The position numbers and the translations under genes were made by a program. A DNA stretch of 21,247 nucleotides, taken from Candidatus Peregrinibacteria bacterium. Its GTDB lineage: Bacteria > Patescibacteriota > Gracilibacteria > UBA1369 > LOWO2-01-FULL-3. This document shows positions 1 to 6,923 of this stretch, piece after piece (within the stretch, counting starts at the first letter, position 1; every line of letters begins with the position of its first letter). The DNA is taken from contig JABJOK010000131.1 of the NCBI GenBank assembly GCA_018664365.1, forward strand, positions 1-21,247. The letters run 5' to 3'. The notes beneath the pieces were generated by a model. It had not been told where the DNA came from. It worked only from the letters and a program-made list of their open reading frames with translations, and searched no databases.

Positions 1-607
<607 letters not shown>

Positions 608-680
608 TATATAGAGAACTTTTTTACTTTGACTGGTATTCAGTGCTGAAAATGCACGTATTTGAAAAATTGTTTTATAG
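608..680 (+). other. 23S-5S internal transcribed spacer
   Basis: AT-rich spacer between the inferred 23S end and the 5S processing stem. It contains no tRNA, no open reading frame of note and no clear promoter, so the 5S is presumably co-transcribed with 23S. Confidence 0.6.
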
Positions 681-823
681 GATAGAAACTTCTATCTTGG
701 CAGTTCTTGAGGAGGGGGTACACCTGTACCCATTTCGAACACAGTAGTTAAGCCCTCCATCGCCGATGTTACTGCGGCTTGACCGTGGGAAAGTAGGTCG
801 CTGCCAAGATAGAGGTTTCTATT
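681..823 (+). other. Long pre-5S processing stem, possible rrn terminator
   Basis: Bases 681-703 pair with 801-823 without interruption for 23 bp (two G-U wobbles, at 690/814 and 681/823), so the 5S helix I is extended by 14 bp of precursor sequence. The 3' strand is followed by a T-rich run (ATTTTCTTT, 821-829). The stem is a good candidate for a double-strand-specific RNase processing substrate, and with the T run it may also act as the rrn operon terminator. Function is inferred from pairing only. Confidence 0.7.
695..809 (+). rRNA. 5S ribosomal RNA
   Basis: Complete 5S rRNA of about 115 nt. The 5' TCTTGGCAG (695-703) pairs perfectly with the 3' CTGCCAAGA (801-809) to form helix I. The internal conserved stretch 'CCCATTTCGAACACAGTAGTTAAGC' type loop (roughly 729-753) and the 'GGGAAAGTAGGTC' 3' arm are clear. 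Pairing continues outside the conventional molecule on both sides (see the separate stem entry), so the mature ends are inferred. The gene is convergent with the TraC-like gene, whose stop codon lies about 50 nt downstream. Confidence 0.96.
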
Positions 824-860
824 TTCTTTGAAGCATTTTTCAGTAAACCAGTTAGCTTAC

Positions 861-1589
861 TTACTTTTCCTCTTTTTCGTCCGTTTTTATTGTTATGTCC
901 GCTACGTCCTGAAGCTTTGCTGTTCTGTAAATTTTTGGATTGTAGCTTTCGTAGAATAATTCAATAAGTTCTTGTGTGGCGAGAGCTTCTGTTTGTAGGC
1001 CACAGTTTTGTAGTCCTGCTGAAACAGTATTGATTCTTTGACTTAGGGTCTTTTTAACCTGATCAAATTCTCCGTATCGTTTTTTTGCTTCTGTAACTGT
1101 GTCTTTTGGAGATAGCCTTTGGAAGAAATCCTGTATTCCTAGCCCGCTTTTAACGGCTCTGGAAGGATCATAAGGGATTACTACGTAAAAGCTTTTTTCC
1201 ATTATGTCTGCGTATTCAACAAGCCTTTTTATGTAATCTGCATATTCGTATGTTTGTTCTTGAAGAAGAGAGTTTTCTTGTTTTTCTCCAAGCTTTTTTA
1301 CTTGATCTATATAATCATCGATATTTAGCTTTTTTGACCTAACTAGTATTTGTACTGGAAATTCTAGTGAGTTTAAAAATGCCTGATATGAATATATTAT
1401 AGCTTGTTGCTCTTCTTCTGATTTTAAATTGAAGTTAATGCTTGATGTCTTGATGACGGCTCTCATTCCACCATTTTTCAAAACAACTACATCGTCCCGT
1501 ATTTCACCGATTCTTAGGTGTGCTTGAGTGCTAGTCATTTCTTGACTGCGATTCTTTTTTCCTGGAGCAATTGTGTCTAGTATTCCCAT
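861..1589 (-). CDS. TraC/VirB4 N-terminal-like type IV secretion protein, without ATPase domain
   Basis: 242-aa protein resembling the N-terminal, non-ATPase region of TraC/VirB4 conjugation ATPases. In Patescibacteria and Firmicutes this region often occurs as a separate 'TraC-like' gene after PrgI. Visible features: an N-terminal segment that sets up a beta-rich domain (IGEIRDDVVVLKNGGMRAVIKT, about residues 27-48), then the amphipathic stretch SLEFPVQILVRSKKLNIDDYI (about 74-94) typical of this family, and a long helical middle. No Walker A or B motif exists, so it cannot be the motor itself. It starts 2 nt after the PrgI stop codon, so the two are almost certainly one transcript. No VirB4 ATPase gene follows; the 5S rRNA gene converges from the other side instead. 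There is no Shine-Dalgarno before the ATG. Predicted role: inner-membrane T4SS/pilus assembly partner of an ATPase encoded elsewhere. Confidence 0.75.
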   Translation of the reverse strand: MGILDTIAPGKKNRSQEMTSTQAHLRIGEIRDDVVVLKNGGMRAVIKTSSINFNLKSEEEQQAIIYSYQAFLNSLEFPVQILVRSKKLNIDDYIDQVKKLGEKQENSLLQEQTYEYADYIKRLVEYADIMEKSFYVVIPYDPSRAVKSGLGIQDFFQRLSPKDTVTEAKKRYGEFDQVKKTLSQRINTVSAGLQNCGLQTEALATQELIELFYESYNPKIYRTAKLQDVADITIKTDEKEEK

Positions 1590-1591
1590 GA

Positions 1592-2074
1592 TTATTTTTT
1601 GTAATTTTTGTTTACTATTTCATTGAGCTTTTCTTTTTTTTCGCCTTGAGTTAGCTGGTTTTCACCGTGACTGTCTAGTACTTGAGTGAGCTCTTCTATG
1701 CTCTTTTTAGGCTTTTTGTCTTCCTTTTTTTCTTTCTTAATTTTCTTTGGTGCTTCTGCTAAAAATTTTTCGTAATGTGTGTCTGATCCCTGTATCCATA
1801 TTCTTTGTCTTGGAAGGACAAGGTATTCTATGTAATTCATCACGAATTTATGAAACGGAAGGTCGTGAATTCTAAGAAATGTAAATGCTAGTGTTATTGC
1901 TGATACTATTAGTACTGGTGGAAGCCATATCTCCATGAAATAGGTTTTTGCCAGGCCTATGTAGATTGTGTAGGCAATTCCTCCTCCTACGCCGAGTATC
2001 CCCATTTGCTTAAGAGTCAATGGTCCGATAATTGTATCTTCTCTTTGTACTTCTTGAGGTACTTTGAATCTCAT
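1592..2074 (-). CDS. PrgI family type IV secretion membrane protein
   Basis: 160-aa small membrane protein of the PrgI type (conjugation/T4SS component, VirB3-like in position). The N-terminus 'MRFKVPQEVQREDTIIGPLT' (1-20) is the characteristic opening of the family. Two adjacent transmembrane helices follow at about 24-44 and 47-67, then a conserved cytoplasmic block (about 68-95, with LPFHKF and LPRQRIW). The last 50 residues are a Lys/Glu-rich, probably disordered tail. First gene of a two-gene operon with the TraC-like gene. It has its own promoter: -35 TTGATA, 17-bp spacer, extended -10 TGC-TAGAAT, giving an inferred leader of about 13-15 nt. The context suggests a trimmed T4SS-like envelope machine of the kind widespread in CPR bacteria, where its cargo (DNA, protein or pilus subunit) is unknown. 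Confidence 0.8.
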   Translation of the reverse strand: MRFKVPQEVQREDTIIGPLTLKQMGILGVGGGIAYTIYIGLAKTYFMEIWLPPVLIVSAITLAFTFLRIHDLPFHKFVMNYIEYLVLPRQRIWIQGSDTHYEKFLAEAPKKIKKEKKEDKKPKKSIEELTQVLDSHGENQLTQGEKKEKLNEIVNKNYKK

Positions 2075-2094
2075 ATTTATTTTTTAATCCCTTT

Positions 2095-2123
2095 ATTCTA
2101 GCACAAAAACGAGGTTTTATCAA
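2095..2123 (-). promoter_or_regulatory. Promoter of the prgI-traC operon
   Basis: On the minus strand, -35 TTGATA (2123-2118), exact 17-bp spacer, and TGC directly before -10 TAGAAT (2100-2095). The start codon lies 20 nt downstream of the -10. Its -35 overlaps the -35 region of the oppositely directed lepA promoter. Confidence 0.6.
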
Positions 2124-2135
2124 TGATGATTTATC

Positions 2136-2144
2136 TGCTAAAAT
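2136..2144 (+). promoter_or_regulatory. Extended -10 promoter of lepA
   Basis: TGC-TAAAAT at 2136-2144, 22 nt before the lepA ATG. The best -35 candidate is TTATCA (2117-2122, 16-bp spacer), which is weak and shares bases with the divergent prgI -35. The same 9-mer occurs before the gene at 4038. Confidence 0.55.
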
Positions 2145-2166
2145 ACGCCAGCTTGTAACACATTGA

Positions 2167-3984
2167 ATGAGTCACCGAAATATCAGAAATTTCTGCATTA
2201 TTGCCCATATTGATCATGGTAAATCTACCTTGGCTGATAGGTTTTTGGAGGTCACAAATACAGTTAATAAGCGCGATATGAAGTCTCAGCTTCTTGATAC
2301 AATGGATTTGGAGCAAGAGAGAGGGATTACTATCAAATTGCAGCCTGTTCGAATGGATTGGAAATTTGAAGGAGTGGATTACATATTGAATCTTATAGAT
2401 ACTCCTGGTCACGTAGATTTCTCATATGAGGTTTCAAGGAGTTTAGCTGCTTGTGAAGGTGCTATTTTGGTTGTTGATGCAACTCAGGGCATTGAAGCTC
2501 AGACGCTCGCAAATTGTTATATGGCGATTGATCATAATTTAGAGATAATTCCGGTTTTAAATAAAATTGATCTCCCTTCTGCAGATGTAGAGAAAAGGGC
2601 CCAGGAAATAGAAAATGCTCTTGGCATTCCAAAGGAAGATATTATAGCCGTTTCTGCCAAAGAGGGAACTAATGTTGAGAAGGTACTGAAGTCTGTTGTA
2701 GAGAAGCTTCCAGCCCCTGTGGAGGCTAGTGATGATGATGAGCTCAAGGCTTTAATATTTGATTCGGTTTATGATCCTTATAAGGGAGTTGTTATATATG
2801 TTAGATTGAATTCAGGCTCTATAAAGAGGGGTGACAAGGTTCATTTTTTGAATACTAAGAAGGAGATCGAAGTTCTTGAGGTTGGTCATTTTAAGCCAAA
2901 ATATGTGCCAACTGATGTTCTTCATTCTGGAGAAGTTGGATATATCGTTACTGGTCTTAAGAGTGTTCGTGATGCAAGAGTTGGGGATACGGTTTGGAAG
3001 CAAGGAAATGGAAAAGTAGAGATGGAGAATGCCGAGGCTCTGGATGGCTATAAAAAGGTTAGGCCTTTTGTTTTTGCTGGAGTTTTTTGTACAGATAATG
3101 ATGATTATAATTTGCTTAGAGAGGCCTTAGATAAGCTTCAAATTAACGATAGTGCGCTTAGTTTTGAGCCAGAACAGTCTGGTGCCCTTGGTCATGGTTT
3201 TAGATGTGGATTTTTAGGCCTTTTGCACATGGAAATTGTGCAGGAGCGACTTGAGCGTGAGTATAATCTTGATTTGATCGTTACTGCTCCATCTGTTTCT
3301 TATATTATTGCTATGAACGATGGTTCTGAGGTAACTATTTCGAGCCCTTCTGGTCTACCTGACCCTGTATATATTGATGCTATTAAGGAGCCCTGGGTAA
3401 AGGTTGAGATTTTGTCTCCAAAGGAATACGTGGGCGCTGTGATGACTCTTTGTACTGAGAAAAGAGGTGTTTCTAAGGATGTTCAATACCTTGACGAGAA
3501 TAGGGTTTTAAACACTTTTGAGATGCCACTCGCCTCAATTGTTGTAGATTTTTACGACCAACTTAAGAGTGTAAGTAGTGGCTATGCTTCGATGAATTAT
3601 GAATATCTAAACTTTAGGGCTGGGGATCTTGTTAAATTGGATATCTTGGTTGCAGATGATAAGGTTGATGCTCTTGCTTTAATTGTGCATAGGGATCAGG
3701 CTTTTTACGTGGGGCGTGATATCACTAAGAAGTTGAAGGGGATTGTTCCTCGACAGAATTTTGTTATTCCAATTCAAGCGGCAATTGGAGGTAAAATTGT
3801 GGCTAGGGAGACTATTTCTGCTTTTAGAAAGGATGTAACGGCTAAGCTCTATGGAGGGGATGTTACTCGTAAGAATAAGCTTTTGAAGAAGCAGAAGGCT
3901 GGTAAGAAGCGAATGAAGCAGGTGGGGAGGGTTGAACTCCCTCAGGAGGCATTTTTGGCTGTTCTTAAGAGGAACGATAATTAG
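2167..3984 (+). CDS. lepA: Elongation factor 4 (LepA), ribosome-associated GTPase
   Basis: 605-aa, full-length LepA/EF4, the translational GTPase that binds ribosomes and affects elongation or initiation fidelity. GTPase motifs are intact: G1 AHIDHGKST (13-21), the switch I region around 52-58 (RGITIKL), G3 DTPGH (78-82), G4 NKID (132-135) and the G5-like SAKEG. The domain II beta barrel and EF-G-like domains III and V follow. The LepA-specific C-terminal domain is present with its hallmark basic stretch (RKNKLLKKQKAGKKRMKQVG) and a terminal LPQEAFLAVLK. The length matches the usual about 600 aa. The ATG at 2167 gives the standard N-terminus (MSHRNIRNFCIIAHIDHGKS). It appears monocistronic, with its own extended -10 and a second promoter for the next gene 24 nt after its stop codon. 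No SD sequence precedes the start. Confidence 0.98.
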   Translation: MSHRNIRNFCIIAHIDHGKSTLADRFLEVTNTVNKRDMKSQLLDTMDLEQERGITIKLQPVRMDWKFEGVDYILNLIDTPGHVDFSYEVSRSLAACEGAILVVDATQGIEAQTLANCYMAIDHNLEIIPVLNKIDLPSADVEKRAQEIENALGIPKEDIIAVSAKEGTNVEKVLKSVVEKLPAPVEASDDDELKALIFDSVYDPYKGVVIYVRLNSGSIKRGDKVHFLNTKKEIEVLEVGHFKPKYVPTDVLHSGEVGYIVTGLKSVRDARVGDTVWKQGNGKVEMENAEALDGYKKVRPFVFAGVFCTDNDDYNLLREALDKLQINDSALSFEPEQSGALGHGFRCGFLGLLHMEIVQERLEREYNLDLIVTAPSVSYIIAMNDGSEVTISSPSGLPDPVYIDAIKEPWVKVEILSPKEYVGAVMTLCTEKRGVSKDVQYLDENRVLNTFEMPLASIVVDFYDQLKSVSSGYASMNYEYLNFRAGDLVKLDILVADDKVDALALIVHRDQAFYVGRDITKKLKGIVPRQNFVIPIQAAIGGKIVARETISAFRKDVTAKLYGGDVTRKNKLLKKQKAGKKRMKQVGRVELPQEAFLAVLKRNDN

Positions 3985-4008
3985 AATCTTCAATTTTTCT
4001 CTTTTTTA

Positions 4009-4017
4009 TGCTAAAAT
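4009..4017 (+). promoter_or_regulatory. Extended -10 promoter for the transglutaminase-like/TPR gene
   Basis: TGC-TAAAAT at 4009-4017, identical to the lepA element, 20 nt before the ATG at 4038. A weak -35 candidate TTCAAT (3989-3994) lies 17 bp upstream. The preceding 3985-4008 stretch is T-rich but has no terminator stem for lepA. Confidence 0.55.
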
Positions 4018-4037
4018 ATAGGGAATAAAATTTTATT

Positions 4038-5300
4038 ATGTTAAAGGTTTTGAAGTGGATTTTAGGTCTTTTCTCTTCTTATGTTCATCCTTTTGAGCGC
4101 AAGGTTGATAGATTTTTTAGAGGAATTAAGTCTACTGATAGCATCTCGACTGTTAAAAAACGCCTGCTTGAGCTTATGCAGGGCAATTTGGTTGTTCTAA
4201 GTGTTTGGATGGAACGTAAGTATAAAGGCTATGTTTACCTTTCTAAGGGAGTTCGTAGAAGGATGTATAGGGATATAAAAAAAATAGAGGCTGAGTTAAA
4301 GGTTTTTGAGAGTGATAATGTTTATGGTGATGAGGACATTCGTGCAAAGCTTGTCCGTCACGGTTTGTCGTTTCCTAATGGTGACGAGGAGAAGATTCGC
4401 TATATTTACTTAATAATGCAGTTTTTGAAGCCTGGGGTTCATTATCGTTATATTAGAACTGCTAGTTTTGGGAAGCTTTTGAGGGATCCTGCTGTTCAAA
4501 AATTGGAGGGGGATTGTAATCAGATAGTTACTCTATATATGTATTTGTACTCTTTAAGATTTCCACTTGAAAACTTGGAGATAAAGCTTCTTCCTGAACA
4601 TGTTTGTTTGCACTTTAGAAATATGGATATTGAGTGTACGAATGGAAGCTTTCATAATTATACGGAGTGTGAGGAGGTTTTACCTGCTACGGAGATAGTC
4701 GCTACCAATTTACTGGATTTAACTGATTTTAGAGAGGATGTGCAGGAAATCACATCGCATGACTTGGTTAAGAGTGCTCAGCTTGCGCATGCTACTAGTT
4801 CTTTGAGGCCTTTGGTGGAGAAAAACCTAAAGTCTGCTTACCATAATTTGGCGGTAGGTGCTTTGAAGGGAAATGATTACAAGACAGCTGTTTTTTATTT
4901 TTCAAAAGAGGGGAATGATGAAGCTTTAAAGAATACTTACCACAATGCTGCTCTTTATTATATGAAGCATCATAACTTTAAAAGGGCTCGGTATTTTGCT
5001 TCTGAAAGTCGTGATGATGAGCTTGAGGAGGCAGTTAAGCGTAACGAGGGGGTTTATTATTACAATAATAATAAAATTGATAGTGCTTTGAAGATATTCA
5101 CATCACTTCATGATTCTGAAATGAAAAAGGCGTGTTATGCCAAGCAGTACAATGAGTTAGTGAAGAAAGTCCGCAGTGTTAAGACGTTAAAGGATGTTCG
5201 TAGATATAGAAGTACCTATAAAAAAATGCTCGATTTGGCTCGCAAGATGGGAGACAGTTCTTTGGAGAGTAGTGTTCGCGAAACTTTGAGTAAGATTTAG
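4038..5300 (+). CDS. Transglutaminase-like protein with C-terminal TPR-like helical repeats
   Basis: 420-aa protein of unknown function, architecture inferred by eye. Residues 1-100 are basic and helical with a hydrophobic start (VLKWILGLFSSYV) that could sit on the membrane surface. The middle resembles a transglutaminase/papain-fold core: GDC at 158-160 (candidate Cys160), LPEHVCLHF around 185-193 (candidate His188, alternatively His192), and IECTNG at 198-203, like the E-x-T-x-G element after the His in microbial transglutaminase-like proteins. Residues about 262-420 form paired helices with a recurring A-x-x-Y/F pattern (for example AYHNLAVGALKGNDYKTAVFYF, then TYHNAALYYMKHHNFKRARYFA, then YYYNNNKIDSALKIF), consistent with three or more TPR-like units. 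There is no signal peptide, so a cytoplasmic protein is likely. It could process or cross-link proteins captured by the TPR part, or be catalytically dead. Stop codon TAG. It has its own promoter and is probably monocistronic. Confidence 0.6.
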   Translation: MLKVLKWILGLFSSYVHPFERKVDRFFRGIKSTDSISTVKKRLLELMQGNLVVLSVWMERKYKGYVYLSKGVRRRMYRDIKKIEAELKVFESDNVYGDEDIRAKLVRHGLSFPNGDEEKIRYIYLIMQFLKPGVHYRYIRTASFGKLLRDPAVQKLEGDCNQIVTLYMYLYSLRFPLENLEIKLLPEHVCLHFRNMDIECTNGSFHNYTECEEVLPATEIVATNLLDLTDFREDVQEITSHDLVKSAQLAHATSSLRPLVEKNLKSAYHNLAVGALKGNDYKTAVFYFSKEGNDEALKNTYHNAALYYMKHHNFKRARYFASESRDDELEEAVKRNEGVYYYNNNKIDSALKIFTSLHDSEMKKACYAKQYNELVKKVRSVKTLKDVRRYRSTYKKMLDLARKMGDSSLESSVRETLSKI

Positions 5301-5342
5301 GCTTATTCAAAGCCTTTAAGCTTTTATTGACAGGCTTTTTTT
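5299..5342 (+). terminator. Overlapping alternative hairpins with T run after the transglutaminase-like gene
   Basis: AGGCTT (5299-5304) can pair with AAGCCT (5310-5315) in a short 5-nt-loop hairpin that includes the upstream stop codon. The same AAAGCCT (5309-5315) can instead pair with AGGCTTT (5332-5338), which runs into a stretch of T residues to 5342 and so resembles an intrinsic terminator with a 16-nt loop. The two pairings are mutually exclusive. It is likely a weak terminator for the upstream gene, and the following promoter starts at once. Confidence 0.4.
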
Positions 5343-5350
5343 GGTATAAT
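5342..5350 (+). promoter_or_regulatory. Extended -10 promoter of the binding-protein/phosphatase operon
   Basis: TGG-TATAAT at 5342-5350, a consensus -10 with the extended TG. A perfect TTGACA occurs at 5327-5332 but only 12 bp upstream, too close to act as a normal -35, so the promoter probably relies on the extended -10. The predicted transcription start is near 5357, which rules out the in-frame TTG at 5352 as start codon. Confidence 0.6.
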
Positions 5351-5375
5351 ATTGGGATGCCTTTGTATCTCAAAT

Positions 5376-6923
5376 ATGGAAACAAAAAATCGAGAAATTT
5401 GGAAAATGCTGTTGTATGGGCTGTTTGCCCTTTTATTCGCAGTTGTCACTAGTCAATTGTTTTTACAGAAGCCTCTGAAGGCTATCTCTAATTTTACAAT
5501 GGATGTTCTTTTTGATGACAAAGAGGTTGATAATGTTTCTTTAACAGTTGTCTATCCGGCTGATACTGCTTCTCTTGAACCAACGCTTTTCATGCCAACA
5601 GTGCGTCAACGATTGGTTAATATTTATGAGCCACTTGTTAAGGTTGATGGGGATTTTCATATGGAACCCGCGTTAGCTTTGTCTTGGGGACTTATTGATG
5701 AATTGACCTGGGAAATATATTTGAGACCAGATGTTATTTTCCATGATGGAACTAGCTTTGAAGTTAATGATGTTGTAGCGAGTATTGATAGGGCTCAAAG
5801 TTTTGAACTTTCTATGCTTAAGGATATAACAGAGTCCATTGATGAAATTGCTGTAATTGATGATTTTACTTTGCGTTTAAAGACTAAGGATCCGGATCCA
5901 CTTCTTTTACAGAAGCTTTCTCAAGTTTTGATCGTTCCTTTTGAATATGGGAATGATCCAATTGATGTTCCTGTTGGGACTGGGTCGTATGTTTTTAGTG
6001 ATTGGGAAGTGAATGAAAGAATGGTTTTGAAGCGTAATCAAAGTTACTGGGGAGATGTCCCAAAGTTTGAAGAGATTAACCTAATTACAAAAGTAGATAA
6101 ATCTGAACGTGTAATGACGTTTTTGGATGGAGAGGCAGATTTGATAAGTTTTGTCCCGTATGATGCGGTCGAAGCTATTCATGAGAAAGGGTTTGAGATA
6201 AAATCTGTTCCTAATTTGGAAGTTCAGTTTTTGCTTTTCAACAACAGTTCTCAATATTTAAGTGATGTCGAGATTAGAAAAGCTGTTTCTATGTCTATTA
6301 ATCCAGAAAAATTAGCGAAGGATCTTGGAGGAGGATATGTGAAGCCTGTTAATCAATATGTTAGTACAGGAGTTTTTGGTTATAGCTCTTCTGTAGATTT
6401 GCATGATTACAATCCTGTTATGGCTGAAATGATTGCTTGGGAAAATGACTTGGAGGGGATTACTTTAAGATTCCATTTGCAAAAAGGGTTGGATGTACTT
6501 GGAGAGCATGTTCGAAAGAGCCTTGCTGCTATTGGCATTAATGCAGTTGTTTCATACCTTGATGCGGATAAGTTTTTGGAAAGTCTTCTAGCTGGAGATG
6601 CTGATATGTACTTTTTTGGATTTAAGTCTGATCTTGGTGATTCGATTGATTTCTTGAAAAGTATTGTTTATAGCGAAGGGGATTTTAATGTTATTGGTTA
6701 TGAAAATCCTCGTGTTGATTATTTGATCGAAAGTGCGCTTACTGAGCTTGAGGCATTTAGGCGTAGCGCTTCTCTTAACGAGGCAATGGAGATTATTGTT
6801 GAGGAAGATTATGTGGGAGTTCCTTTGATTGAGTACGAAACTGTTTATGCAACAAATCAAAAAATTATGATTGAGCCACGTTTGGATGGATTAATATACT
6901 TTGACGAATTAATAATTAACTAA
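5376..6923 (+). CDS. Membrane-anchored extracellular solute-binding protein, family 5 (peptide/nickel type)
   Basis: 515-aa protein with the fold signatures of family 5 ABC solute-binding proteins (DppA/OppA/NikA class). After a short cytoplasmic segment there is one hydrophobic helix (about residues 10-28, LLYGLFALLFAVV) with no lipobox Cys, so it looks membrane-anchored by an uncleaved or ordinary signal helix. Typical SBP5 elements follow: an early 'LVNIYEPLVKVDG' strand-helix, DGTSFEVNDVVASIDRA (hinge/domain I), GTGSYVFSDW and VLKRNQSYWG, then the KVDKSERVMTFLDGEADLI block, and the C-terminal YENPRVDYLIESAL. The start is the ATG at 5376, because the earlier in-frame TTG lies inside the promoter. 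No ABC permease or ATPase gene is adjacent. Its stop overlaps the start of a HAMP-PP2C phosphatase (TAATG), suggesting a ligand-sensing rather than transport role here. The ligand cannot be told from sequence. Confidence 0.85.
   Translation: METKNREIWKMLLYGLFALLFAVVTSQLFLQKPLKAISNFTMDVLFDDKEVDNVSLTVVYPADTASLEPTLFMPTVRQRLVNIYEPLVKVDGDFHMEPALALSWGLIDELTWEIYLRPDVIFHDGTSFEVNDVVASIDRAQSFELSMLKDITESIDEIAVIDDFTLRLKTKDPDPLLLQKLSQVLIVPFEYGNDPIDVPVGTGSYVFSDWEVNERMVLKRNQSYWGDVPKFEEINLITKVDKSERVMTFLDGEADLISFVPYDAVEAIHEKGFEIKSVPNLEVQFLLFNNSSQYLSDVEIRKAVSMSINPEKLAKDLGGGYVKPVNQYVSTGVFGYSSSVDLHDYNPVMAEMIAWENDLEGITLRFHLQKGLDVLGEHVRKSLAAIGINAVVSYLDADKFLESLLAGDADMYFFGFKSDLGDSIDFLKSIVYSEGDFNVIGYENPRVDYLIESALTELEAFRRSASLNEAMEIIVEEDYVGVPLIEYETVYATNQKIMIEPRLDGLIYFDELIIN

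Noticed and set aside
5327..5332. Perfect TTGACA as a -35 box
   Set aside because: Only 12 bp from the TATAAT, too short for a normal promoter spacer.
5352..5375. TTG start giving the binding protein eight more residues (MGCLCISN)
   Set aside because: The TTG lies 1 nt after the -10 hexamer, upstream of the predicted transcription start; ATG 5376 fits better.
5357..5452. 31-codon leader ORF starting exactly at the predicted transcription start of the binding-protein operon
   Set aside because: It overlaps the real gene out of frame, has no recognisable regulatory peptide features, and could easily be chance.
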